A DNA stretch of 64,000 bases from Rubrivivax rivuli (GCF_004016505.1 NZ_SACR01000005.1:496001-560000), one strand, 5' to 3'; counted from the stretch's first letter, positions 1 to 7,642 are shown. Notes: generated from the sequence alone by a model not told the origin. Program-made: numbers and translations.

Positions 1-14
1 AGGCCCCGGCGTTC

Positions 15-938
15 TCAGAACGCCAGTGCGGTGTCCTGCCGCCGGAAGTCGCGCGGGGCCAGGCCGACGGTGCGCTTGAACACCTTCGAGAAGCTGAAGG
101 CGTCCTGGTAGCCCACCTCGGCGGCCACCGCCTCCAGCGGGCGGTTGCTGTCGCTGAGCAGGCGCATGGCCTGCTGCATGCGCAGGCCGCGCAGGTAGTT
201 CAGCGGCGTGTCGCCCATCGCGCTGCGGAACTTCTCGGCCAGCGCCGTGCGCGAGAGGCCCACCGCGCGCGCCAGGCTGTCCAGCGTCCACGGCCGGCGC
301 GTGTCGGTGTGCAGCAGTTCCACCGCCTGGCGCACGCGCGGGTCGGCCAGCGCGTGGCTGAAGCCCTGCCCGCTGCGGCCGAGTTCGGCCACCACCTCGC
401 GCAGCAGCAAGGCGAAGGCGGCGTCGAAGAGGCCGTGGATGACCGATTGCGAGCCCAGCCCGCGCTCGCGCACCTCGGCCGTCAACAGGGCCACGGTCAA
501 GGCCAGCGGGCTCAGCCGCGGCAGCACCTCGGCGCGCAGCACGTGCCAGGCCGGCAGTTCGGCGAACAGCGGGTGCAGCGGGTCGTTCCACAACTGCCAG
601 GCACCGCTGACGACCGCCGGCCCCGTGGCCACCACCGGCGGGCCGGCCAGCACCGGCGGCACGGCCACCACCTGCGGGGCGGCTGAGGCCGGCAGCGTCT
701 CGGTGCAGGCCAGCAGGTGGCGGCAGCCGCGGGCCATCAGCGCGATGTCGCCGCTGTCCAGCCGCAGCGGGGTGTCGCCCGGCATGGTGTGGATGAAGAC
801 CGGCCCTTGCGTCACGACATGGAAGCCGATGCTGCGCTCGCAAGGGAACTGCAGCGCGCCGGTGGCCGGCAGCGCGTGGGCATCCAGCAGGCGGCGGCGC
901 AGGCCGGCCTGCTGGAGGATGTCGCTGAGCAAGTCCAT
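15..938 (-). CDS. AraC family transcriptional regulator
   Basis: This is a 307-residue DNA-binding regulator. The N-terminal half (about residues 15-190) reads as a cupin-like AraC sensor domain (Cupin_6/AraC_binding type). The C-terminal ~100 residues form the double helix-turn-helix of AraC/XylS proteins, with the first recognition region around LDSLARAVGLSRTALAEKF and the second ending in the family signature GYQDAFSFSKVFKR. It is divergent from the NmrA-like oxidoreductase gene at 1070, with 131 bp between them, so that gene is its most likely target. The effector is unknown. The ATG at 938 gives a normal family length. Confidence 0.9.
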   Translation of the reverse strand: MDLLSDILQQAGLRRRLLDAHALPATGALQFPCERSIGFHVVTQGPVFIHTMPGDTPLRLDSGDIALMARGCRHLLACTETLPASAAPQVVAVPPVLAGPPVVATGPAVVSGAWQLWNDPLHPLFAELPAWHVLRAEVLPRLSPLALTVALLTAEVRERGLGSQSVIHGLFDAAFALLLREVVAELGRSGQGFSHALADPRVRQAVELLHTDTRRPWTLDSLARAVGLSRTALAEKFRSAMGDTPLNYLRGLRMQQAMRLLSDSNRPLEAVAAEVGYQDAFSFSKVFKRTVGLAPRDFRRQDTALAF

Positions 939-1069
939 GAAGATTTCAGGTTCTTGGGTTCAATGAATTGTACTTCTGAACATGAAAGCTGAATCAGCAG
1001 GCATTCTGGTTCAGATGGGCGCTGCCTAAGCTGGCGCCCTGTCCAATCTTCTCCACGGGAACCCCCACC
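939..1069. promoter_or_regulatory. Divergent control region between AraC regulator and NmrA-like gene
   Basis: This 131-bp spacer is more AT-rich than its surroundings. It holds a near-palindrome GCTGA-A-TCAGC at 988-998 and an inverted pair TCTGAAC (975-981) / GTTCAGA (1009-1015). Variants of GGTTC recur around 950-1011. These are plausible binding sites for the AraC protein, but no promoter hexamers are convincing. Confidence 0.4.
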
Positions 1070-1909
1070 ATGAACCACCAGAACCTCGTCATCGGCGCCA
1101 GCGGCACGGTCGGCAGCGCGCTCGTGCAGAACCTGCAGGCGCGCGGCCAGACCGTGCGCCAGGCCACCAGCCGCGCGCCCGCCCACGCCGACCAGGTGCA
1201 GATCGACGTGCTGAAAGGCCAGGGCCTGGCCGCCGCCTTCGAAGGCGTGCAGCGCGCTTTCCTGATGGCGCCGCCGGGCTACGTGCCGCAAGACCACCTG
1301 CTGCTGCCGCTGATCGCGCAGGCCAAGGCCGCCGGCGTGCAGAAGGTGGTGCTGATGACGGCCATGGGCGCCGACGCCGCGCCCGACACGCCGCTGCGCA
1401 AGGCCGAGCTGGCGCTGGAAGCCTCCGGGATCGCCTGGAACACGGTGCGGCCGAACTGGTTCATGCAGAACTTCCACACCTTCTGGCTGCACGGCCTGCG
1501 CGAGCAGGGCCGCATCCTGCTGCCCACCGGCACGGCGCGCGGCAGCTTCATCGACGCGCGCGACATCGCCGACGTGGCGGCCGAGTTGCTGCTGGGTGAT
1601 GCCCACGCCAACCAGGCTTTCGACCTGACCGGCGGCGAAACCCTGAACCACGACGAAGTGGCCGCGGTGCTGGCGCGCGAGACCGGCCGCGACATCCGCT
1701 ACCAGGAGATCCCGCCCGAGGCCATGCTGCAGGGCCTGCTGGGCGCCGGCCTTCCCGGGCCCTATGCCGAGTTCCTGGTGATGATCCTGGGCTTCTTCGC
1801 TGCGGGCTACTCAGAGCGCCAGACCGACGCGGTGCAGCGCATCACCGGCCGCGCCCCGCGCAGCTTCGCCGCCTACGCGCGCGAGTTCCGCGCGCACTGG
1901 ATCGTCTGA
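1070..1909 (+). CDS. NmrA-like NAD(P)-binding oxidoreductase
   Basis: This 279-residue protein belongs to the NmrA-like atypical short-chain dehydrogenase family. The N-terminus carries the dinucleotide-binding glycine motif GASGTVG at residues 9-15, followed by Rossmann-fold strands. There is no clear catalytic YxxxK motif, as is usual for NmrA-like proteins, which act as redox sensors, quinone reductases or isomerases. The end RAPRSFAAYAREFR is typical of the group. It is divergent from the AraC regulator and convergent with trmB, 13 bp downstream. The substrate is unknown. Confidence 0.85.
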   Translation: MNHQNLVIGASGTVGSALVQNLQARGQTVRQATSRAPAHADQVQIDVLKGQGLAAAFEGVQRAFLMAPPGYVPQDHLLLPLIAQAKAAGVQKVVLMTAMGADAAPDTPLRKAELALEASGIAWNTVRPNWFMQNFHTFWLHGLREQGRILLPTGTARGSFIDARDIADVAAELLLGDAHANQAFDLTGGETLNHDEVAAVLARETGRDIRYQEIPPEAMLQGLLGAGLPGPYAEFLVMILGFFAAGYSERQTDAVQRITGRAPRSFAAYAREFRAHWIV

Positions 1910-1922
1910 GGCTGCCGCCGCG

Positions 1923-2666
1923 TCAGCCGCGGCGTGTGTAGACCAGGTCCCACACGCCGTGGCCGAGCTTGAGGCCGCGGTTCTCGAACTTGGTCAGCGG
2001 CCGCCAGTCGGGCCGCGGCGCGTAGCCCGGGCCGCCAGCGTCTGCGGTGTTCTGCAGCGCCGGTTCGGCGCCCAGCACGGCCAGCATCCGCTCGGCATAG
2101 TCTTGCCAGTCGGTGGCGCAGTGCAGGTAGCCGCCCGGGGCGATGCGCGTGACGAGCTGCTGGATGAACGCCGGCTGGATGAGCCGGCGCTTGTTGTGGC
2201 GCTTCTTGTGCCACGGGTCCGGGAACCAGATGTGCACGCCTGCCAGGCTGGCCGGCGGCAGCATGTGGGTCATCACCTCCACCGCATCGTGCTGCAGCAG
2301 GCGCAGGTTCTGCAGATTTCTCTCGCCGATGTGCTTGAGCAGCGCGCCCACGCCGGGCGCGTGCACTTCCACGCCGATGAAGTCGGTGCCCGGCATCGCC
2401 GCGGCCACCTGCGCGGTGGCGTCGCCCATGCCGAAGCCGATCTCCAGCACGCGCGGCGCACGGCGGCCGAAGGTGGCGTCGAGGTCCAGCAACTCGGCGC
2501 GGTAGGGCAGCAGGAAACGCGGGCCCAGGGTCTCCAGCGCGCGCAGCTGCCCTGTGCCCATGCGCCCGGCGCGCAGCACGAAGCTGCGCAGCGGGCGGTG
2601 CTTCGGGCTGGGGGTGTCTTCCGCGTCCGGCGGGGTCGAGTCTTGAGGGGCGTCTGGGGGCAGCAT
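1923..2666 (-). CDS. trmB: tRNA (guanine-N7-)-methyltransferase
   Basis: TrmB methylates G46 in the variable loop of many tRNAs using S-adenosylmethionine. The 247-residue protein has the SAM motif VLEIGFGMGD near residue 77 and the family signature WFPDPWHKKRHNKRR near residue 147. A basic and acidic extension of about 30 residues precedes the conserved core, so a later start is possible but not favoured. It is convergent with the NmrA-like gene and divergent from the DUF6351 gene across about 200 bp in which no promoter was recognised. Confidence 0.95.
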   Translation of the reverse strand: MLPPDAPQDSTPPDAEDTPSPKHRPLRSFVLRAGRMGTGQLRALETLGPRFLLPYRAELLDLDATFGRRAPRVLEIGFGMGDATAQVAAAMPGTDFIGVEVHAPGVGALLKHIGERNLQNLRLLQHDAVEVMTHMLPPASLAGVHIWFPDPWHKKRHNKRRLIQPAFIQQLVTRIAPGGYLHCATDWQDYAERMLAVLGAEPALQNTADAGGPGYAPRPDWRPLTKFENRGLKLGHGVWDLVYTRRG

Positions 2667-2869
2667 GGGGGCGCGAGTTTAGTGGCGCGGCCCGTGCGGC
2701 GCGTGCGGCCGTGTCACCTTGGGGACTGCGGGTTGTGCCGCATCACGCACCGGCGGCGGCTGCATAGCATGGGCCGCGCCGCTGCGGTGTTCCCCGCAGG
2801 GCTCACGCGGCCGTGTGCCACCTGCACATGCCACCGCGCGCTGTACCCACAACAAGCTGGAGACAAGAC

Positions 2870-5293
2870 ATGCACACCCCCACCCCCGGGCGCCATCGTG
2901 GTTGGCCGGTTCTTTCCTGCGTGGCCGCGGCGGCTGCGCTCACGCTGGCCGGTTGCAACAGCGACTACGAAGCCGACCCGGTCGAGATCCGCGCCACCAG
3001 CAACCGCGCCGACATGGTCAGCGGCGGCGACGTCACCCTGCAGATCGTGCTGCCGGCCGGCGGCCGCACCGACGGCCTGCGCGTGGACGTGGGTGGGCGT
3101 GATGTCACCAGCGCCTTCCAACTGCAGGCCGACGGCACCTACCGCGGCGTGGTCACGGGCCTGGCCGATGGCGCCAACGTCATCACCGCCGCCACGTTGA
3201 ACACGCGCCCCGCTGCGCTGACGGTGACCAACGCACCGCGCCACGGCCCCGTGTTCTCTGGCGCGCAGATCAAGCCCTTCTACTGCGCCACGCCTGTGCA
3301 GCAGGTGGTCAATGGCATCGTGCCGGCCAGCAACGCCAGCGGCCTGAGCGGTGCGCCCGACGCCAACTGCAACATCGCCACGGAATTCAAGCTCTATTAC
3401 CGCAGCACCACCGCCGGCTGCAGCCTGGGCCTGCCCGATGCCACCGCGGCCATGGCGCCCACGGCCACCACCGTGCCGGCCAACCCCACACCGCCGGCCA
3501 ATCTGTGCTTCAAGCCCTACACGGCAGGCACCACGCCGGCCGACATGGCCACTACCACCACCGACGCCGGTGTCACCGTGCCCTACATCGTGCGCGTGGA
3601 GCGCGGCACCATGAACCGCGGCATCTACGACATCGCCGTGCTGCACAACCCGGCCCAGGGCTGGAACGCGCTGGCCCCGCAGGCCGGCTGGAACGGCAAG
3701 GTCGTCTTCAACTTCGGCGCCAGCACCGGCCAACCGCGCCGCCAGGCCCGCCCTGCCACCGCCTGGACAGGCAGCGACCTGCAGCTGCGCCGTGGCGTGA
3801 TGGTGGTGGCCAACAGCATGACCGACTCGGCACGCAATTCCAATCGCGTGATGATGAGCGAGACGGTGATGATGATGAAGGAGCACATCACCGACACCTA
3901 CGGCCCGGTGAAGTTCACCATCGGCAGCGGCTGCTCTGGCGGCTCGATCAACTCCAACATGGCCGCTTCCATCATGCCGGGCCTGCTGGACGGCGTGACC
4001 ACCACCTGCACCTACCCCGACTCCGAGACCACCTCGATGGAAGTGGGCGATTGCGTGGTGCTGGTCGAGGCCTACCAGAAGCCGGGCTGGCTGGCGCTGC
4101 AGGCCGGCCTGACGCAGGCGCAGATAAACGCGCGCAAGGCGGCCATCAACGGCCACCCCGACCAGAGCGCGTGCCACGCCTGGTACAACGCCTTCGGCAG
4201 CAACGGCCGCGCCGGGCTCTACAACCAGCGCCTGGTGGCCAACAACGTCACCGGGGCCATCTTCCAGCAGCCCACGGCCACCAACAACTGCGAGCTGCCC
4301 AACAGCGCGGTCTACGACCCGGCCCGCCCGACCGAAACCGCCAACCTGCCGCGCTGCAACGCGTGGAGCTGGGGCGAGTCGATCTGGGGCAAGGTCACGG
4401 GTTCGCCGGCCGCGAAGGACACGCGCGACAACGTCGGCGTGCAGTACGGCCTGAAGGCGCTGCAGACCGGCGCCATCAGCGCCGAGGAGTTCGTCACCAT
4501 CAACGAACTCGTCGGCGGCATCGACCGCGACAGCACCCCGCGCGCCGAGCGCAGCGTGGCCGATGCGGATGCGCTGCCCATCGCCTACCGCTCGGGCATC
4601 GTGGCCAGCGGCCGCCAACTGGCCAAGACCGCCATCATCGACATGCGTGGCTGGGATGACAGCAACATCGCCGAGAACCTGCCGCCGGGCTACACGCCGA
4701 ACCAGATCCCCATCCACCACCAGTGGTTCAGCTTCGGCATCCGCGACCGCATCGTGGCCGAGGCCGGCAACGCGAACAACCAGGCGCTCTGGCGCTTCGC
4801 ACGCACGGGCCTCACGCCCCCGGGCACGATGGCCTTCGACGCCTTCCTCACGATGGACCAGTGGCTCACCACGCTGAAGGCCGACACCAGCGCGGCCTCC
4901 ATCGAGGCCAAGGTGCGCAGCGCCAAGCCGGCCGGCGCGGCCGACTTCTGCATCCTGCCGAGCGACGCCACGCAGACGGTGAAGGTGACCAACGCCGCTA
5001 CCTGCGATGCCGACCCCTACCTGAAGCCGACCTTCTCGCCGCGCCAGATCGCAGGCGGGCCGCGTGCTGAAGACGTGCTCAAGTGCCAGCTCAAGCCGCT
5101 GGTGCGCACCGACTACGCCGCCGGCACCTTCAGCGACGCGCAGTGGGCGCGCCTGCAGGCCGTGTTCAGCACCGGCGTGTGCGACTGGAGCAAGCCGGGC
5201 GTGGGCCAGCAGGCGGCCGTGAGCCCGCTCACCTTCAGCGCCGGCCCGGGCGGTGCGGTGCTGCCGGCCGCGCCGGTGTCGGTGCCGAAGTGA
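2870..5293 (+). CDS. DUF6351 family secreted lipoprotein, hydrolase-like
   Basis: This 807-residue protein has a lipoprotein signal peptide: a hydrophobic stretch ending in lipobox LAGC with the acceptor at Cys29. It is therefore probably anchored in the outer membrane or secreted. The sequence resembles the uncharacterised DUF6351 family found in betaproteobacteria. A GSGCSGGS segment near residue 353 looks like the nucleophile elbow of an alpha/beta hydrolase, which would make it an esterase, tannase or polyester-type hydrolase; this is inference. Pairs of cysteines (such as CTYPD and FYCATP) suggest disulfides. The ATG at 2870 has GGAG about 9 nt upstream and places the signal peptide correctly. 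It is a single-gene unit followed by strong hairpins and a tRNA. Confidence 0.75.
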   Translation: MHTPTPGRHRGWPVLSCVAAAAALTLAGCNSDYEADPVEIRATSNRADMVSGGDVTLQIVLPAGGRTDGLRVDVGGRDVTSAFQLQADGTYRGVVTGLADGANVITAATLNTRPAALTVTNAPRHGPVFSGAQIKPFYCATPVQQVVNGIVPASNASGLSGAPDANCNIATEFKLYYRSTTAGCSLGLPDATAAMAPTATTVPANPTPPANLCFKPYTAGTTPADMATTTTDAGVTVPYIVRVERGTMNRGIYDIAVLHNPAQGWNALAPQAGWNGKVVFNFGASTGQPRRQARPATAWTGSDLQLRRGVMVVANSMTDSARNSNRVMMSETVMMMKEHITDTYGPVKFTIGSGCSGGSINSNMAASIMPGLLDGVTTTCTYPDSETTSMEVGDCVVLVEAYQKPGWLALQAGLTQAQINARKAAINGHPDQSACHAWYNAFGSNGRAGLYNQRLVANNVTGAIFQQPTATNNCELPNSAVYDPARPTETANLPRCNAWSWGESIWGKVTGSPAAKDTRDNVGVQYGLKALQTGAISAEEFVTINELVGGIDRDSTPRAERSVADADALPIAYRSGIVASGRQLAKTAIIDMRGWDDSNIAENLPPGYTPNQIPIHHQWFSFGIRDRIVAEAGNANNQALWRFARTGLTPPGTMAFDAFLTMDQWLTTLKADTSAASIEAKVRSAKPAGAADFCILPSDATQTVKVTNAATCDADPYLKPTFSPRQIAGGPRAEDVLKCQLKPLVRTDYAAGTFSDAQWARLQAVFSTGVCDWSKPGVGQQAAVSPLTFSAGPGGAVLPAAPVSVPK

Positions 5294-5300
5294 GGCGGGT

Positions 5301-5344
5301 GGGCGCTTGAAGCGCCCGCGGGGCCGCCCCAAGGGCGGCCCCGC
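5301..5344 (+). terminator. Tandem GC hairpins after the DUF6351 gene
   Basis: Two perfect hairpins follow the stop codon. One is GGGCGCT-TGA-AGCGCCC (5301-5317). The other has a 12-bp stem, GCGGGGCCGCCC with its complement GGGCGGCCCCGC (5318-5329/5333-5344), and a CAA loop. There is no T-run, so they may work as stability or Rho-assisted elements rather than classic intrinsic terminators. Confidence 0.5.
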
Positions 5345-5368
5345 CTTCGCGTTAAACTGCGCGGCGCT

Positions 5369-5442
5369 GCGGGTGTAGTTCAATGGTAGAACGGCAGCTT
5401 CCCAAGCTTCATACGAGGGTTCGATTCCCTTCACCCGCTCCA
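5369..5442 (+). tRNA. tRNA-Gly (anticodon CCC)
   Basis: A 74-nt tRNA gene with encoded CCA. The acceptor stem is GCGGGTG/CACCCGC with discriminator T, the D-arm is GTTC/GAAC with GG in the loop, and the T-loop is TTCGATT. The anticodon loop TTCCCAA gives anticodon CCC, which reads GGG. It closely matches the layout of other bacterial tRNA-Gly(CCC) genes. The second pair of the anticodon stem is a C-T (C-U) mismatch. A terminator follows at 5489. Confidence 0.95.
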
Positions 5443-5488
5443 CCGACCCCCGATCGGGTCGTGTCACGCCGGCGCAGGCCGCCCACCA

Positions 5489-5516
5489 GGGACCTCTTCA
5501 GGTCCCATTTGTTTTT
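5489..5516 (+). terminator. Intrinsic terminator of tRNA-Gly
   Basis: The stem GGGACCT / AGGTCCC with a CTTC tetraloop is followed by ATTTGTTTTT. This is a canonical Rho-independent terminator 46 nt after the tRNA. Confidence 0.85.
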
Positions 5517-5646
5517 CTGGGGCCGGCGCCACGGAGCGCGCGCCTTGGCTGCGCTGGAAGCGCGGCGCTGTCGGACGCGTTTACATCCGGCGCCTTGATT
5601 CGTGGCGCGCACCTATAAGCGATTGTTTTTAAAGCGGTTTGCCGCT

Positions 5647-5663
5647 TGGGCACGGGCATTGCT
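5647..5663 (+). promoter_or_regulatory. Sigma-54 (RpoN) promoter of the PEP-CTERM gene
   Basis: The sequence TGGGCACGGGCATTGCT has the invariant GG (5649-5650) and GC (5661-5662) exactly 10 nt apart. It matches the -24/-12 consensus TGGCACG-N4-TTGCW at all but the first T. The start codon of the PEP-CTERM protein is about 50 nt downstream. Immediately upstream lies an inverted repeat AAGCGG-TTTG-CCGCTT (5632-5647). Confidence 0.75.
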
Positions 5664-5713
5664 GAGCAGCCTGCGTGGTTGCACGTTGGGTGCAGCCGGT
5701 CAGGAACAAGACA

Positions 5714-6298
5714 ATGACACCGGTTCAGAAGATCGTGCGTGCGGCGGCCCAAGCGGCATTGGTGGTGGCGGGCCTCGCGGCCAGCGGCGCGCAAGCCGCG
5801 CCCATTTTCAACCCCGCCAACGGCCACTACTACGACATCAACACCACGCTGTTGAACTGGGCTGACGCCAAGGCCGCGGCCGAGGCCATGACATACAACG
5901 GCAAGCGAGGTCACCTGGTGACCATCACTTCGCAGGCCGAGCAGAGCTTTCTGGAGCAGAACCTGTCGAACCTGGCCTTCGGTTCGGGCTCGCAGTTCGG
6001 CTTCTGGTTGGGTGCTTCGAAGTCGTCGCCGAACTCCAATTTCGAGTGGGTGACTGGCGAAGCCTTCAGCTACACCAACTGGAACCCAGGCGAGCCCAAT
6101 TTCGACCCGACGCCGTCGGCCCTGCACTTCTTCCAGTTCTCCCAGAAGGGCAAGTGGAACGATGCCACGGCGAGCGCTTGGCGCTGGGGTTCCGTGATCG
6201 AGTACGAAGGCAATGCGGTGCCGGAACCGGGCTCGCTGGCCCTGGTGGGCTTGGCTCTGGCGGGCATCGGACTCGCCGGCCGCCGCCGCCGCGCCTGA
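5714..6298 (+). CDS. PEP-CTERM sorted protein with C-type-lectin-like domain
   Basis: This is a 194-residue exported protein. Residues 1-28 form a signal peptide ending GAQA. Residues ~29-165 look like a C-type-lectin-like domain, including FGFWLGA, the EPN motif in NPGEPNF and the WND motif in GKWND. EPN and WND are the Ca2+/sugar-site motifs of mannose-type C-type lectins. The mature domain has no cysteines. The C-terminus carries the sorting signal VPEP, a hydrophobic helix and RRRRA, recognised by exosortase EpsH in bacteria making exopolysaccharide or floc matrix. The ATG at 5714 is preceded by AGGAAC and puts the signal peptide at the N-terminus. No exosortase gene lies in the window. 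A sigma-54 promoter precedes it. Confidence 0.9.
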   Translation: MTPVQKIVRAAAQAALVVAGLAASGAQAAPIFNPANGHYYDINTTLLNWADAKAAAEAMTYNGKRGHLVTITSQAEQSFLEQNLSNLAFGSGSQFGFWLGASKSSPNSNFEWVTGEAFSYTNWNPGEPNFDPTPSALHFFQFSQKGKWNDATASAWRWGSVIEYEGNAVPEPGSLALVGLALAGIGLAGRRRRA

Positions 6299-6635
6299 CG
6301 CCGGGTCTCCGAGCCGGTGCCCGCCCGGGCCCCGGCGCAACATCAACGCCACATCGGCAGGGCTGAACGCCTGCCCTCGTGGCGTGTTTGATGGGCGAGG
6401 CTTCAGTCTGGAGGCGCCAGCGGGCGCAGCGGCTCAGCTTTTTTCTGGTGAGCGCGGTAGTTGATGCCGTCCAGGTGCTGCGCTGCCGGCTCGCGATGCG
6501 CCTGCGGTCGGCCTCGTGCACACGCCGGCCACGTGCAGGGGCGTGTGCCAACTGCCTTGGATGCGACCAGGACGTCGAAAGCAGGCTGTGCCGTGCCATG
6601 GACCTGGCGCACCGTGCGGTAAAGTCCATCTGAAA
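6299..6635. other. Non-coding gap without recognised gene
   Basis: These 337 bp lie between the PEP-CTERM gene and the tRNA-like relic. Short frames exist on both strands, but none shows a domain, a Shine-Dalgarno sequence or believable composition. No insertion-sequence ends or terminator with a T-run were found. It may be decayed DNA inside the tRNA-bounded segment. Confidence 0.5.
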
Positions 6636-6709
6636 GCGGGTGTCGTGCGGCGCCAGAACGGCAACTCGCCACATTCCCCACCAGGTTTTGATTCCCTTCA
6701 CCCGCTCCA
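6636..6709 (+). pseudogene. Degenerate full-length copy of tRNA-Gly
   Basis: This 74-nt stretch aligns without gaps to the intact tRNA-Gly at 5369-5442, with 55 of 74 positions identical by hand count. The first 8 and last 20 bases, including CCA, are identical, and the acceptor stem is fully paired. The interior has decayed: two mismatches in the anticodon stem, C instead of the universal T33, loss of the D-loop GG, T-loop TTTGATT instead of TTCGATT, and two unpaired T-stem positions. The anticodon position reads GCC. A functional tRNA is unlikely. Its last A (6709) is the first base of the next gene's ATG. Confidence 0.75.
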
Positions 6710-7617
6710 TGTCCCTCGCCCCGCTCAGCGTGCTGGTGCTCGGCCCTTCGGCGCCGGGCTGCGTGAGCGCACTGCAGGCCGCGGGCTTCGACGTCTCGCA
6801 GCGCCCCGAGGGCAGCCCGGCCCACGGCGCCGATGCCGTGCTGCTGTGGGCCCCCGATGCCGCTGCGCTGGCTGCGCTGCTGCGTCGCAGCGACCTGCCC
6901 CCCTTGGCCTTCGACCACGCCCTGGTCGTGCTCGGCCCCGCAGGCACCCCGGTCGACACCGCGGCCGAAGACACCCTGCTCAGCCTGGGCGTTGAAGCGC
7001 TGTTGCCGGCCGATGAAGCCGCCTTGCCGCGCGCCGTGCGCCAGGCCGTGCTGCGCAAGCGCCACGAGCGCCAGGCCCGCAACGCCTATGCCACCGATCT
7101 GGCCACCGGCCTGCCGCATCAGGCGCAACTGCTCGAACACATGACGCAGCTGCTCGCGCTGCGTGAGCGTGTGCCCGCGCCCATGGTGCTGCTTGTGCTG
7201 CGTGTGGAGGGTTATGCCGCCGCCGCCACGCGCCTGGGCGCCGAGGCCGCCAACGTGCTGCGCCGCAAGGTGGCCGTGCGCCTGCGCACCGGCCTGCGTG
7301 CGGGCGACGTGGTGGCCGCGGTGGGCCCCGATGCCTTCGGCGTGCTGCTGGGCCACCTGGAAGCGCAGGCCGATGGGGAGCGCGTGGCCGCCAAGCTGCT
7401 GCGCACGCTGCAGCAGCCGCTGGTGGTGGCAGGGCAGCCCTGCCCGGTGCAGGCCAGCGTGGGCATCGCGCTCTTCCCGGCCCATGGCAAGGACGCGCAG
7501 AGCCTGCTGCAGCGCGCCATCGCGCAGGCGAACTCGGTGGGCACCGTGGGCCGCGAAGGCTATGCGGTGCGCACCGAGCGTGGCCCGGCCGCCGCGGCCA
7601 ACGACGAAGACGCCTGA
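6709..7617 (+). CDS. Degenerate GGDEF-domain protein with receiver-like N-terminus
   Basis: This 302-residue protein has an N-terminal ~125 residues with alternating strands and helices like a response-regulator receiver fold, but no convincing phospho-acceptor set. The C-terminal half is a GGDEF fold: it opens with DLATGLPHQAQL, like the usual DxLTGLPNR, and ends with ASVGIALFP. The signature GG[DE]EF is replaced by GPDAF near residue 206, so cyclic-di-GMP synthesis is improbable and a regulatory role is more likely. The ATG at 6709 overlaps the last base of a tRNA-Gly relic, and no good Shine-Dalgarno is seen. A GTG at 6640 in the same frame would add 23 residues translated from the relic. 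Confidence 0.75.
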   Translation: MSLAPLSVLVLGPSAPGCVSALQAAGFDVSQRPEGSPAHGADAVLLWAPDAAALAALLRRSDLPPLAFDHALVVLGPAGTPVDTAAEDTLLSLGVEALLPADEAALPRAVRQAVLRKRHERQARNAYATDLATGLPHQAQLLEHMTQLLALRERVPAPMVLLVLRVEGYAAAATRLGAEAANVLRRKVAVRLRTGLRAGDVVAAVGPDAFGVLLGHLEAQADGERVAAKLLRTLQQPLVVAGQPCPVQASVGIALFPAHGKDAQSLLQRAIAQANSVGTVGREGYAVRTERGPAAAANDEDA

Positions 7618-7642
7618 GGCCCGGGCCTGAGGCAGCGCCGCC

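Noticed and set aside
6299..6635. Possible decayed transposase reading on the minus strand after the PEP-CTERM gene.
   Set aside because: Short frames show no recognisable transposase motif and no terminal inverted repeats were found.
5423..6709. Reading the repeat at 6690-6709 simply as a classic attR/attL 3'-end fragment of tRNA-Gly.
   Set aside because: The similarity extends over the whole 74 nt, with the 5' acceptor strand also conserved, and no integrase gene is present. A full tRNA copy fits better, although integration is not excluded.
6636..6709. Second functional tRNA-Gly (anticodon GCC).
   Set aside because: It lacks T33, the D-loop GG and the TTC of the T-loop, and has mismatches in the D, anticodon and T stems.
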